A stretch of DNA of 64,000 bases. Source: Varibaculum prostatecancerukia. Lineage in GTDB: Bacteria > Actinomycetota > Actinomycetes > Actinomycetales > Actinomycetaceae. Shown here piece after piece: positions 27,236-36,596 of the stretch; the stretch's first letter is position 1, and each line of letters opens with the position of its first letter. The translations under genes and the position numbers were made by a program. Below the pieces are notes generated by a model. The model searched no databases. It was given only the letters and a program-made list of their open reading frames with translations, and was not told the origin of the DNA. Location: assembly GCF_943169825.2 (NCBI RefSeq), contig NZ_OW968402.1, positions 186,001-250,000 of the forward strand, read 5' to 3'.

Positions 27236-27282
27236 GAATCTAGCCTACCGGATGGCGGGCGGATTATTTAATTTCGTTTAGG

Positions 27283-27810
27283 GTGGATAACGTGATCAAC
27301 ATTGTGCAACGACTGAAAGGTCGCAAAGTTCCAGATGCGGTGAAAGGCGTCCTCACCTCCTCCGATAGGATTTTCGATTTCCTAAAGGTGACCGAGGATC
27401 GTTTCCTGGTGGTGACCATGCAGGCATTAATGGACGTGGAATCAGCGCAGGTGAAATCGCGTTTTGGTTGGGATGAAGTTTCTCACGCCCGTTGGGATAG
27501 TGAGGTCGGCACGTTGCGGATTGTGTTCCACCAGGGCGAAGACCTGGTGCTTACCCCGCTCGAAGCGCCTAAACACAACTTCATGGACATCATCCGGGAG
27601 GCTCTCAGCGAGGCGCAGGTGTTTGCCACCCCGCTGGAACTGCCTTCCGGTCAGAGAGTTAGCGCACAGATCCTGCGTGACGATAACCGCAATTTACGTT
27701 TGCATCCGCCAATATCTAGCTTTGAAAACCCAGATGACCAGCAGTATTTACGTTCGGTAGTGCGCGAATGGGAACAGAAATTGGGGATAGTTCTCGACTT
27801 GGAAGATTAG
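27283..27810 (+). CDS. Conserved-type hypothetical protein (possible PH-like domain)
   Basis: A 175-residue soluble protein. Segments RFLVVTMQALMDVESAQV and WDEVSHARWDSEVGTLRIVF alternate beta strands as in bacterial PH-like domains, and the end VVREWEQKLGIVLDLED looks helical. It stands alone between tRNA-Met and tRNA-Asn. The start is GTG at 27283 or GTG at 27292. No function is assigned; the fold suggestion is an inference from strand pattern only. Confidence 0.8.
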   Translation: MDNVINIVQRLKGRKVPDAVKGVLTSSDRIFDFLKVTEDRFLVVTMQALMDVESAQVKSRFGWDEVSHARWDSEVGTLRIVFHQGEDLVLTPLEAPKHNFMDIIREALSEAQVFATPLELPSGQRVSAQILRDDNRNLRLHPPISSFENPDDQQYLRSVVREWEQKLGIVLDLED

Positions 27811-27849
27811 GAACTTTTCGCCCTCTCAAGGTAGGCTTACATTCGTCGA

Positions 27850-27921
27850 TCCCCCATAGCTCAACGGTAGAGCATTCGACTGTTAATCGAAGGGTTACTG
27901 GTTCGAATCCAGTTGGGGGAG
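27850..27921 (+). tRNA. tRNA-Asn (anticodon GTT)
   Basis: The acceptor TCCCCCA (27850-27856) pairs with TGGGGGA (27914-27920), with discriminator G. The anticodon loop CTGTTAA gives GTT, and the T arm contains GGTTCGAATCC. A terminator follows at once. Confidence 0.96.
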
Positions 27922-27924
27922 CTC

Positions 27925-27957
27925 AAAACCTCAGTGCTTTAGGCACTGAGGTTTTTT
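27925..27957 (+). terminator. Rho-independent terminator of tRNA-Asn
   Basis: AAAACCTCAGTGC pairs with GCACTGAGGTTTT around a short TTTAG loop, followed by further T residues. Confidence 0.9.
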
Positions 27958-28087
27958 ATTTTATCGCTGGTAGAAGTGTGTTTCAAGTCTGATATCTGGA
28001 TGGTGATTAGCCCTCTAGTAGCGTCAGTGAGACCTACGTCCGTTGGTGTCTATGAATCTACCTGATAAGGTTTTAACCGAATGTCCT

Positions 28088-28103
28088 GGTGATTCTAATC
28101 ACC
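28088..28103. promoter_or_regulatory. Inverted repeat upstream of the surface-protein gene
   Basis: GGTGATT-CT-AATCACC is a 7-bp perfect inverted repeat about 80 bases before the ATG at 28180. A related GGTGATTAGCCC lies near 28000, and AGGTCA/TGACCT arms lie just before the ribosome site. It is a candidate operator; no regulator is known. Confidence 0.4.
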
Positions 28104-28179
28104 GTTAGGGCGCTCCAAATTTCAAAGTTGAGGGTTGAGATAGGTCATTGAGGGGTGACCTAAAGGAGATTTTTACGCA

Positions 28180-31100
28180 ATGAAGCAGCATGTCACAAAA
28201 CTAACTGCCACCGGATTCGCTTTAGCGTTGGCGGGGGTGCTACCAGCTACGGGGATTGCGCAAGCGGCACCCGAGCCTAGCAATCCCACTAATCCCACCG
28301 GGGGTGAGCAGCAAAACCAGCAGACCAATCCGAAAGTAAAAACGGCAAACGAGCTGGAGGCAGCGAAGAAAGCGGCCCAGCAAAGTGCGGCGAAGGCGGC
28401 CGAGGCCGATAGTAAAGCTCAGGAGGCAGCGCAAGCTGCAGACAAGGCCGCGAAAGAATCTGGGGAAAAGTCTGCGGCCAGTGAAAAGGCGAAGAACGAC
28501 GCCCTCGAAGCCCTAGTTAAAGCGCAAGCGGATAGCAAGCAGGCGGCAACTGACGCAGCTAACCAGCTAGAAAAAGCTAATCAGAATAAAACTGCCGCCG
28601 AGGGCGCCGCAAAGACAGCAGGAGAAGCCTTGGCTCAAGCCGAGCAAGCTAAAGCCGACGCCGATAAAGCGGTTGCAGATAATCCCGCTCCCGATGCCGA
28701 GCAGCTGCAGGCCGCCAAAGATAAGGTAGCGAAAGCTGAGAAAGATAAGCAGGCAGCAGAAGCTAAGCAGGCAGAGGCGCAAAAGGCGCTATCAGGGGCA
28801 CAAGAGCAGGTAACAACTGCGGAAACTAAGTTGCAGACCGCCAAGGATGCTCAGGCGAAAGCAGAAACCGCGAAGCAGGCCGCTGAAGCCGATGTCAGCG
28901 CCAAGCAGCAAAAGGTTGAGGAACTAAAGAAAAAAGTCGATGATTTGGCCGGAGGCGGGTCAGCTGCGCTGCAAGAACAAATAAAAGCAGCTCAAGAAGC
29001 TCTAGATAAAGCTAAAGCCGAGGTAGAAACCGCTAAGGCTCAGGAACGTCAGCGCCAAAGTGAGGTAGAGGCGGCGCAGGCAGCAGTCACCACTGCGGAA
29101 TCCGAATTGCAGGCAAAGCAAAAAGACTTTGAGCAGGCGAAGCAGGCTAAAGCCACCGCTGATCAGGCAGTGGAAGCGGCCGCTGCGCAGGTAAAGGCAG
29201 CTCAGGAGGAGCAGACTAAGGCCGAGAATGCTTTAACTGCTCGCAAAGGTGAGACTGCGGCTGCTGAAACGGCTGCTAAGGCTGCTAAAGCCGCGCAAAC
29301 TCAGGCGGAAGCGGATCTGGTAAAGGCGCGCGAGGCGAAAGATCAAGCCGACGCGGCGGTAAAAGCCGCAGAAACCGAAGTAGCGAATGCGCAAAAAGCG
29401 GTGGATGAAGCCGCTGAAAAGTTCAACCAAGGCAGCTTCGGGTTCTTTAAAGCCATGGGGTCACAAGCCGCTATCGACATCCTAAATAATGCCCAATATG
29501 CTAGCTACACCAAAAAAGGCGACCCCAATGACGCCACTTCGCTGGAAAATATGAAAGTCACTTTCAAATGGATACGGGAAGCAAATAGGCTCAGAGCTCT
29601 AGAGGGGCTAGCTCCTTTGCGAGTTACTGATTTGCAGATGGCGATGGCGCAATCGAATGCCAACTGGTCCGATACTAATATGGATCATTCCCGGCAGCCT
29701 CACAAAAACCCAGATGCCCTGATGACAGGGGAAAATCTATCCTGGGGATACGGAGATGGATCCTATTTTGCCAATCCCTTTGGGGATCAAGCTAAATCTG
29801 GGAAAGAAACGAAAGCAAATAATGGAACCGGTTTTCAATACGTGACTTGTTATTTTGGAGGGCAATCCTGTTTTCCCGATGGCTGGTATTGGGGAGAGAA
29901 GCGTAATTATCTTTCTCAGCAGGCGGGCGAGACTTGGAACGGTAGGAGCAATAACGGAGTAACAGGGCATTACACAAACCTTATCGGTGATTACAATGTG
30001 ACCGGTTATGCCGCAAGTACTGATCCCAACGCCAAATATCAGCCAACGCATAGCCAAGTTTTCGCTAAGCAAAATACTTACAGTACCGGGGATGCTTACA
30101 CCGTTGATGAATACGAAAAACGGTTTATGGATTACTACAACTCGGTGACTCCGGAGGGCGCAAAGCAGAAGCTAGCGGACGCGGAAGCGAAGCTGGCGGA
30201 CTTGCAGGCTAAGGCCAAAGCTGCAGGCGAAAAAGTCACGGCAGGCGAAAAGGCTGTAACCGACGCTCAGGCAGAAACCAAAGCCAAGGATGCGGCCTGG
30301 AAAGCTGCCCAAAACACAGAAGCTAACGCCGCTGCGGCAGTCGAAAGTGCCAAACAAAAGGTCAAGGAGGCTGAAAACCAGAAGACAGCGGCCGAGGAAA
30401 CGGCAAAGGCAAAAGAGCAGGCCGTGCAGGTAGCTACAGAAGCCGCTACTGCCGCTGAGGGCGCCCTCGCGAATGCCAAAACCAAGGTAGCAGACGCGCA
30501 GAAAGCCCTGGAGGCAGCGCAGCAGAAGGTCAAAGACAAAGAAGCCGTGCAAGCGGAAAAACAGAAAGCGCTAGATGAGATCACGGTTGATGATGCCTTG
30601 GCAGCGGCGCAAAAGGAGTTAGCCCAGGCTCAGCAAGACCTAGCCGCAGCGAACGATGAAGCTCAAGCAGCTAGCACCCAGCTGGACACGGCAACCCAGG
30701 CGCAGCAGCAGGCACAGGCAGCGAAAGAAGCAGCAGTTAAGGCTGTGGAGGAGGCCAACACCGCAAACCAGCAGGCTGCGGCGGCAGTCAGCCAGGCTGA
30801 AAATGCGCGTGCGGCCGCACAAGCGGAACTAAATCCGCTAGCCGAACAGCAGATCGCCCACGATCAGCTGGTAGCCAAGGCAGAAAAGGCAGCTCAAGAC
30901 CTGCAGCAGGTGAAAACTGCCGCCGACAAAGCAAATAAAGAGCTGGAAGTGGTAACCAAAGTTGCCACCGACCTGCAAAATGAGCAGCAAGCTAAGCAAG
31001 CGCTGGCGGATAAACTGGGGGCTATCAAGGGGCAGAACGCCTTGGAGAAAGGTCTGGACGCTACCGATAGCGACCTAGATAATCTGGGATTGCCCGCCCT

Positions 31101-31716
31101 CTTTAATGCCTATCCCAGTACCGTTGCCGCTGCTGAGAAGGCTCAGCAAGAGGCAGACCGGCTAGCGGGGTTGGCTAAGACCGCGCGGGAAGTCCAGGAG
31201 GAGGCCGCCGAGGTTAATCGGCAAGCCCAAGCCCAGCTGGCAGCCGCGCAGGCTGAATATGGTCTTTACCATCAGGTGCAAGCAGCCACTTCCATTAACC
31301 AGGCCAGTTCGTTTGCCCCTGGAGATACCTTAAAGGTGCATTTCACGGGATTCAGTCCCGGGAGTTCGAACCGGGTAATCATGCATTCGACCGTGGTTGA
31401 CCTGGGAGTACATCCGGCAATAGGCAAAGGCGAGTTCTATGTATCCGTGCGAGTACCAAAGGAGTTGGGTACCCACACCATTACCGCCACTAACGAATGG
31501 GGCGAAAGCGCCAGCTTCCAATTCCAAGTGGGCGAGAAACAATCAACGAATGCAGTAGGAAAACCAAAGGCTAACGCCGGTAGGCAAGTAGCAGGTGAAC
31601 AAATGCCAGTAACCGGGGTATCTATGACTTCCCTGGTGGCATTGAACTCGCTAGCGGTAATTACCGGAGTGGGGCTGGTAGCCGCCAGTCGCCGTCGCCG
31701 TACTCAAGAAATCTAG
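28180..31716 (+). CDS. Wall-anchored coiled-coil surface protein with a central CAP domain (SEC10/PgrA-like)
   Basis: A 1178-residue exported protein. A signal peptide (1-30, cut near AQAAPEP) is followed by long Ala/Lys/Glu/Gln-rich coiled coils (about 45-420). A CAP/SCP-type domain spans about 430-650 (NRLRALEGLAPLRVTDLQMA, MTGENLSWGYGDG, GVTGHYTNLI). A second coiled-coil region (about 660-1020), a beta-rich module (about 1045-1125), the sorting signal MPVTG (1142-1146), a hydrophobic helix and an RRRR tail complete it. The order matches SEC10/PgrA surface proteins of Gram-positives. The ribosome site AAAGGAG is strong. Adhesion or aggregation is inferred. Confidence 0.92.
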   Translation: MKQHVTKLTATGFALALAGVLPATGIAQAAPEPSNPTNPTGGEQQNQQTNPKVKTANELEAAKKAAQQSAAKAAEADSKAQEAAQAADKAAKESGEKSAASEKAKNDALEALVKAQADSKQAATDAANQLEKANQNKTAAEGAAKTAGEALAQAEQAKADADKAVADNPAPDAEQLQAAKDKVAKAEKDKQAAEAKQAEAQKALSGAQEQVTTAETKLQTAKDAQAKAETAKQAAEADVSAKQQKVEELKKKVDDLAGGGSAALQEQIKAAQEALDKAKAEVETAKAQERQRQSEVEAAQAAVTTAESELQAKQKDFEQAKQAKATADQAVEAAAAQVKAAQEEQTKAENALTARKGETAAAETAAKAAKAAQTQAEADLVKAREAKDQADAAVKAAETEVANAQKAVDEAAEKFNQGSFGFFKAMGSQAAIDILNNAQYASYTKKGDPNDATSLENMKVTFKWIREANRLRALEGLAPLRVTDLQMAMAQSNANWSDTNMDHSRQPHKNPDALMTGENLSWGYGDGSYFANPFGDQAKSGKETKANNGTGFQYVTCYFGGQSCFPDGWYWGEKRNYLSQQAGETWNGRSNNGVTGHYTNLIGDYNVTGYAASTDPNAKYQPTHSQVFAKQNTYSTGDAYTVDEYEKRFMDYYNSVTPEGAKQKLADAEAKLADLQAKAKAAGEKVTAGEKAVTDAQAETKAKDAAWKAAQNTEANAAAAVESAKQKVKEAENQKTAAEETAKAKEQAVQVATEAATAAEGALANAKTKVADAQKALEAAQQKVKDKEAVQAEKQKALDEITVDDALAAAQKELAQAQQDLAAANDEAQAASTQLDTATQAQQQAQAAKEAAVKAVEEANTANQQAAAAVSQAENARAAAQAELNPLAEQQIAHDQLVAKAEKAAQDLQQVKTAADKANKELEVVTKVATDLQNEQQAKQALADKLGAIKGQNALEKGLDATDSDLDNLGLPALFNAYPSTVAAAEKAQQEADRLAGLAKTAREVQEEAAEVNRQAQAQLAAAQAEYGLYHQVQAATSINQASSFAPGDTLKVHFTGFSPGSSNRVIMHSTVVDLGVHPAIGKGEFYVSVRVPKELGTHTITATNEWGESASFQFQVGEKQSTNAVGKPKANAGRQVAGEQMPVTGVSMTSLVALNSLAVITGVGLVAASRRRRTQEI

Positions 31717-31740
31717 AATTAAGATATCTGCCAGTATTTA

Positions 31741-31779
31741 AAAATCGTCCCCGGGCTGACAAAGTCCGGGGACGATTTT
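31741..31779 (+). terminator. Rho-independent terminator of the surface-protein gene
   Basis: AAAATCGTCCCCGG (31741-31754) pairs perfectly with CCGGGGACGATTTT (31766-31779) around an 11-base loop. The A/T ends let it serve both strands, including the broken gene converging from the right. Confidence 0.9.
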
Positions 31780-31847
31780 ATTCAGTTAACTAACCGGAAA
31801 ATAGGTCGCCAAAAAACGAGTGATAAAAAATAGGTATTATTTAGAAC

Positions 31848-32262
31848 CTATTTGAGTAACCAGGTAGCTAGCGCTTCTTTGTCCATGATGTTTCCGAAGT
31901 AGGAAGTGCTGGCAGCGTCAGGTTTGACCGCAACAAACCCCGTCACGGTTCCACCGGGTTTTAAGGATCCGTCACCTAGGGGTTCTTCGTCCAGAACCGG
32001 AATTTCGGGATCTTTCATATTCGCTGAATCAGACGTTTGCTTCCAGTCAAACTCGTTATAATCTACTGGTTCAGACCCGGTATTTTTGTAGGTAACTGTA
32101 ACGAGAAGATATTTTTTATCAGCCTGATCAGTCTTTTCCGCTTTAGAATCTACTGATACCTGTAAACCATTGTCCAAAGTAACCGCTTTCCCGATAGCCA
32201 GCTTGCTGTTATCTGCCTTCTGTTCAGCTTTCTTGGAATCACCGGCAGCGGCTTTGCCCTCC
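31848..32262 (-). pseudogene. 5'-truncated DUF4352-like lipoprotein gene
   Basis: The intact 3' part reads as an exported Ig-like (telokin-like) domain: YLLVTVTYKNTGSEPVDYNE, PGGTVTGFVAVKP. The frame continues upstream through EGKAAAGDSKKAEQKADNS to an in-frame TAG, beyond which the frame reads NCATGGF without any hydrophobic signal sequence. A lipoprotein of this family should start with a signal peptide and lipobox, so the 5' end has been lost or replaced by the start region of the ABC operon at 32316. The TTG at 32177 could start a short cytosolic form, which would make little sense. Confidence 0.65.
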
Positions 32263-32315
32263 TAGAATCCGCCTGTCGCACAGTTGGCGAATGGGGGGGC
32301 TGTTAGTCTTTACCC

Positions 32316-33158
32316 ATGGAACATGAACTCCCCAAACCTAACCCCAAACCTAAGCTGGATTCACCAGAAAAACCGGAGAGGCCCGCACCAGAACCCGCGG
32401 GGATAGTTAATGCGATAGATGCTCAGGACGTGGTGAAACTCTACGGCAATAACCTTGCCTTAGACCATCTTTATCTGCAAATACCGGCTGGCTCATTTTT
32501 CGGGCTGGTAGGTCCTAATGGGGCTGGAAAATCCACGTTTCTGTCTATCGCTACCGGTCTTTTAGAACCCGACAGAGGCACAGTTTTCATTAATGGCATC
32601 AGTATGTGGGATGAACCCGTAGCGGCAAAGGGAGCGTTGGGGGTATTACCTGATGGGATGCATATGTTTGACCGTCTCAGCGGGATTGAACACTTAACAT
32701 TTGTCGCTCAGCTGCGCGGTCTTGATAAACAGAGTGCAATTCAGCGCTCCCGTTCACTTTTGCAAACATTTGAACTGCCGCTAGATAAAAAGAAAACGAT
32801 AAGCGAATACTCAACCGGTATGCGCAAGAAAATCGGTTTAGCTTTAGCGCTGGTAACCTCCCCGCGCCTAGTGGTTTTGGACGAACCTTTTGAAGCGGTC
32901 GATCCGGTTTCGGCAAACACCCTACAACAAGTGTTAAAAGAATATGTGAAGCGAGGGGGAACAGTAGTGTTATCTTCCCACGTGATGGCGACCGTGGAAT
33001 CATTATGTACCCATGTGGCAGTGATTAATCAGGGTCGTATTCTGGTGTCCGGAACCACCGAAGAAGTCGCGGCAGGGCAAGACCTCAACTCGCGCTTCCT
33101 ACAGTTGGTAGGGGGACATCAGCAATGCGAAGGAGACCTGTCATGGTTGGGACGCTAA
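32316..33158 (+). CDS. ABC transporter ATP-binding protein
   Basis: A 280-residue ATPase. Walker A is GPNGAGKST (about 67-75), the signature is EYSTGMRKKIGLALAL and Walker B is LVVLDEPFEAVDP, with the switch His in VVLSSHVMATVES. The N-terminal 35 residues are Pro/Glu/Lys-rich and probably disordered. It overlaps the permease gene and forms a two-gene exporter of the ABC-2-like class. Confidence 0.95.
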   Translation: MEHELPKPNPKPKLDSPEKPERPAPEPAGIVNAIDAQDVVKLYGNNLALDHLYLQIPAGSFFGLVGPNGAGKSTFLSIATGLLEPDRGTVFINGISMWDEPVAAKGALGVLPDGMHMFDRLSGIEHLTFVAQLRGLDKQSAIQRSRSLLQTFELPLDKKKTISEYSTGMRKKIGLALALVTSPRLVVLDEPFEAVDPVSANTLQQVLKEYVKRGGTVVLSSHVMATVESLCTHVAVINQGRILVSGTTEEVAAGQDLNSRFLQLVGGHQQCEGDLSWLGR

Positions 33159-34846
33159 TCCGGTTAAACCTGCGTTTGCAAACCAAACAGTTCACTAAAC
33201 AGTGGTGGCGAATAGTCCTCGGTGTCCTAGCTATCATCTACGTGGCATTTATATTACTTGGGGTGGCAATCGGCTTTTGGCAAGCAGGTCGCGCGGGGCT
33301 TACCGCTCCGATTCAAATCTATTACGCGCTGCTTATCGTCCTGATTTGGATGATGATGGTATCGGCATCGGTAGCTGGTGAACAAAGCCTGACCCCCCAG
33401 GCGTTAAGCCCCTATATCGGCCCTACCCGGCGCTCAGCCTACGGATTGCTCGCGGCTAATATCGTCAGTGTTTCCTCTTGTATAGTTTTCGTTATCTACG
33501 AGGTGTCGCTGGCGGGGTGGCTAGCTGCCGGTAGCCTTGGTGCGAGTGTGCTCACCGTTCTAAGTGGGCTGCTAGGGGTATTTTTGATTGCAGCACTCAC
33601 TCAGATATTGCAAACTCGGCTGGTGTCGCGATTAACTGCCAAGCGCGCTAGCTCTCGCCAGATTCTTACCGGTATCGGTATGCTGGTGCTAATCGCCTTG
33701 GGATACTTCCTGGTGACTATGATTCAGCATTGGTTTGCTGATAGCGGTGGCGCAACCGCGTTTTTCCCGCTGCTGGTGCAAAAGCTGACCGGAAGTACAG
33801 CACAGATTTTTTGGTATTTCTTGGCACTTACTCCGCTTGCTCCTTTCCTGCTTGCCCCTTTCGTGATGGCTCATTTTTATTGGGGGCTGGCGCTCTCCCT
33901 CGCCTCTACCTGCTTTTATGGGGTTCTAATCTTGAGGGCGTGGCCGAAGGTTTTTGCGAATGCTCTAATGGGGCGGGGGCAGGTTTTAGCGGAGGTATCC
34001 CCTGCCAAAAACTTAGCTGCGTCCTTTAACGAAAATGGTGAGGACGTCTGGAGGATTCCTGTGTTAGCTCGGGTGTTACCCCTGTCGCCGGTAGGACAAA
34101 TCCATTGGGCAAGAATAAGTTATTACCAGAGAAAAGACCCGCGCCAAATTATTTCCCTATCTTCGATACTGTATGTGGCAGTTATTTTTGGGATTATGTT
34201 GTGGGCAAACCATCCCTCGGGAGAAATGGTTTTTTGGGCGTTAAACGGAACTATCCTGCTGGTAGCGGTGACGGCCGCAACTGCTCTGCTGAATATGTGG
34301 TCCAATGATTCTTCCGCCTACTGGTATCAGATTATTGCCGGGGTTGCCGGTAAAACTGACAGAACCGTGCGTGTTGGGGTTCTTGCTAGCTATCAACTTC
34401 CGGTAATGGTGGCGATTACTTTGATTTTTGGTTTAGCGCTGAAAATGGACACCTCCGCGATTTTGAAATCTGTCTTTTTAGCCTGCTGCTACCTGTTAGT
34501 GGGTTTAGGTGCAAATTCTTTGATTTCTACGGTAGTTACTATCCCCGGTCCGGCGCCGGGACAGTCGGCTCTGCGTAATAATTCGGGAGGAAGTGGGAAA
34601 TCTGTGCTGGCTACCATGGTCTCCTCAATGGCGGCGTTATTGCTGTGTGCTCTCCCTTCGGGATTAATTGTGTTGGTCTGCGTCCTTTTGGATACCTCTT
34701 GGGTTTCGCTCTTGATAGCTGCCCTCATTACCGCTGCGGTGCTGGTGGGGGGAATCTACGGCGGCGGAAAACTGTTAGAACGCTTCCAGGTGCGTAATCT
34801 ACGCCGAGTGATGGCGTGGCCAAAACATATATATAGCGGGGAGTAA
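33143..34846 (+). CDS. ABC transporter permease (about 12-helix integral membrane protein)
   Basis: A 567-residue membrane protein with many hydrophobic helices and a basic cytoplasmic stretch near 285-345. I use ATG 33143 because AAGGAG sits 8 bases upstream; an earlier ATG at 33125 lacks this. It overlaps the ATPase gene by 16 bases, so the two are translationally coupled. The substrate is unknown; single permeases of this size with one ATPase often export peptides or lipids. Confidence 0.85.
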   Translation: MVGTLIRLNLRLQTKQFTKQWWRIVLGVLAIIYVAFILLGVAIGFWQAGRAGLTAPIQIYYALLIVLIWMMMVSASVAGEQSLTPQALSPYIGPTRRSAYGLLAANIVSVSSCIVFVIYEVSLAGWLAAGSLGASVLTVLSGLLGVFLIAALTQILQTRLVSRLTAKRASSRQILTGIGMLVLIALGYFLVTMIQHWFADSGGATAFFPLLVQKLTGSTAQIFWYFLALTPLAPFLLAPFVMAHFYWGLALSLASTCFYGVLILRAWPKVFANALMGRGQVLAEVSPAKNLAASFNENGEDVWRIPVLARVLPLSPVGQIHWARISYYQRKDPRQIISLSSILYVAVIFGIMLWANHPSGEMVFWALNGTILLVAVTAATALLNMWSNDSSAYWYQIIAGVAGKTDRTVRVGVLASYQLPVMVAITLIFGLALKMDTSAILKSVFLACCYLLVGLGANSLISTVVTIPGPAPGQSALRNNSGGSGKSVLATMVSSMAALLLCALPSGLIVLVCVLLDTSWVSLLIAALITAAVLVGGIYGGGKLLERFQVRNLRRVMAWPKHIYSGE

Positions 34847-35017
34847 ACTAATAACGCCCAGATAGGCGTGATTTGCCGCGTATGGGGTGGCGAAACTTGG
34901 GTTAGTGCCTAAAAATTTTCGCGTAGTTTTCTGTCACTTTGGCATTAAAACTGGTGAGAAGCGCTAACAACCACCCTAAAAACTGACATAAATAGGGGTC
35001 AAAACTTTGTCTGTCGG

Positions 35018-35105
35018 CGGAGATGGAGGGATTCGAACCCTCGAGGGGCTATCCACCCCAACTCCCTTAGCAGGGGAGCGCACTAGGCCACTATGCGACA
35101 TCTCC
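35018..35105 (-). tRNA. tRNA-Ser (anticodon GCT)
   Basis: On the minus strand the acceptor GGAGATG pairs with CATCTCC, with discriminator G. The anticodon loop CTGCTAA gives GCT. A long variable arm (TGGGGTGG region) and a T arm with GGTTCGAATCC are present. Confidence 0.95.
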
Positions 35106-35383
35106 AATGTCAAAGCACCTCCATAGTTTAACGGACAGTAAGGGAGTGACCAAAAACATCGTGCGTGCATCTGGTCACTTGCTAGCCGGTGTTCCAAGTG
35201 TCCTAGCCGGCAAAGGAAAGCGGTATTGGCTGCAAAAATAGTTATTTTGATTCAAGTGTCGCGACCTCTCCTCGCTTCCAGGGTTCAAGAGCCCCAACGA
35301 GTGAAGAAGCCAAACTGCCTAACATAACGTATATGCACAGCAACAGCCAGCCTCCCGATCAGCAATCGCAAGGGGGAGCGACA

Positions 35384-36097
35384 ATGCCTGCGCCCTCGCC
35401 GCGATCAGCGCTAAAGCAAGCCGCGCGGCTAACCGGACCGGTGGGCATGGGGTACCTGCCGCTGGGAATCGCTTTCGGTGCATTCGCGGTCACCCAAGGA
35501 TTCCCCATTTGGCTGGCAATATTATCGGCTGCCATTATCTATGCCGGCTCTATGGAATTTACAGCGGTGTCCCTAATCCTGGGTGGCATTGATTTCTTCC
35601 AAATCGCCCTCACCACCCTGTTCGTAAATTTTCGGCATGTGTTTTACGGGTTAAGTTTCCCGCTACGAAAAATAAAATCTGCCCCCGCCCGCCTGTACGC
35701 AATCCACTCGCTAACCGATGAAGCCTATGCCCTCAACGCCTCGCTCCTGACAGATAAGCGCCTAACCGGGCCGGTAGTGCTCTCAATCAATCTGCTCTGT
35801 CACCTTTATTGGGTGGGCGGGGTAACCGTGGGTGCCTTCGTGGGCAAAGCTCTACCCTTCGACACCGATTTCTTAGGGTTCGCCCTGCCCGCCCTGTTCG
35901 TCACCTTGGCAATAGAGGCCTACCGGCAAAGCGACTATCCGCTACTGGGATTAGCCGCGCTGATCTGCGGTTTAATCGGCGCGATTTGGTGTGGAAAATA
36001 TATGCTGATCACCGCGCTTTCGCTGTTTACCGTGGTGGTTTTGCTGCATTGCGCCTGGGTAATGCGCCGCAGTCCTTCCGGGAAAGAGGGCGCCTGA
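35384..36097 (+). CDS. azlC: AzlC-family branched-chain amino acid exporter, large subunit
   Basis: A 237-residue inner-membrane protein with about 7-8 helices. Family marks are GPVGMGYLPLGIAFGA, YAGSMEFTAV and NFRHVFYGLSFP, then SLTDEAYAL. ATG 35384 has AGGGGGAG upstream; a longer frame from 35333 has no ribosome site. It works with AzlD (next gene, 1 base away) to export branched-chain amino acids or analogues. Confidence 0.93.
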   Translation: MPAPSPRSALKQAARLTGPVGMGYLPLGIAFGAFAVTQGFPIWLAILSAAIIYAGSMEFTAVSLILGGIDFFQIALTTLFVNFRHVFYGLSFPLRKIKSAPARLYAIHSLTDEAYALNASLLTDKRLTGPVVLSINLLCHLYWVGGVTVGAFVGKALPFDTDFLGFALPALFVTLAIEAYRQSDYPLLGLAALICGLIGAIWCGKYMLITALSLFTVVVLLHCAWVMRRSPSGKEGA

Positions 36098-36098
36098 A

Positions 36099-36431
36099 AT
36101 GAACCCTGCAACCTATCCTTACGCCCTGGGCGCTATTGCCGTGATCTGGGCAGTTACCTACGCTTTGCGCGCTTTCCCCTTCGTGGCGCTCCGCGGGAAG
36201 GCAGAATCGCCTCTCGTGCGCCTCATAGCTACCAGTATGCCGCTGGGAGTGATGGTAATCCTGGTGGTTTATGCGCTGATGGATACGGACTTTCATGCGC
36301 TCAGCTCCTGGGTGCCGGCTGCTGGCGGAATCCTGATAACCGCTCTCATCCACTGGAAATGGGCAAACGCGATGGCATCTATCGTGGCAGGTGTCGCCAC
36401 CTATTGGGCGCTAGGAATGCTGCTGACATGA
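36099..36431 (+). CDS. azlD: AzlD-family branched-chain amino acid exporter, small subunit
   Basis: A 110-residue membrane protein with four predicted helices. VTYALRAFPFVALRG near the N-terminus and MPLGVMVILVVYAL are typical of AzlD. It is directly coupled to azlC. Confidence 0.93.
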   Translation: MNPATYPYALGAIAVIWAVTYALRAFPFVALRGKAESPLVRLIATSMPLGVMVILVVYALMDTDFHALSSWVPAAGGILITALIHWKWANAMASIVAGVATYWALGMLLT

Positions 36432-36596
36432 GGGCGCGACTGGGTTAAAACACCGGGGATAGCTCCCTAAAACTCGCACCTAAACCCGCCCTCGCCTCCG
36501 TGGCTACGCTTAAAGCGTGGAAAGCTGCGGACAGTATTCCAAGAGGACTAGGGTAAATAAGCAAGGTTTTTGATTGCCAGGTTTGAGGAGGAAGAT

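Noticed and set aside
28240-30822. Minus-strand Leu/Cys/Phe-rich frames opposite the surface-protein gene
   Set aside because: They mirror the Ala/Lys/Glu-rich coiled-coil repeats; there is no start site or independent support.
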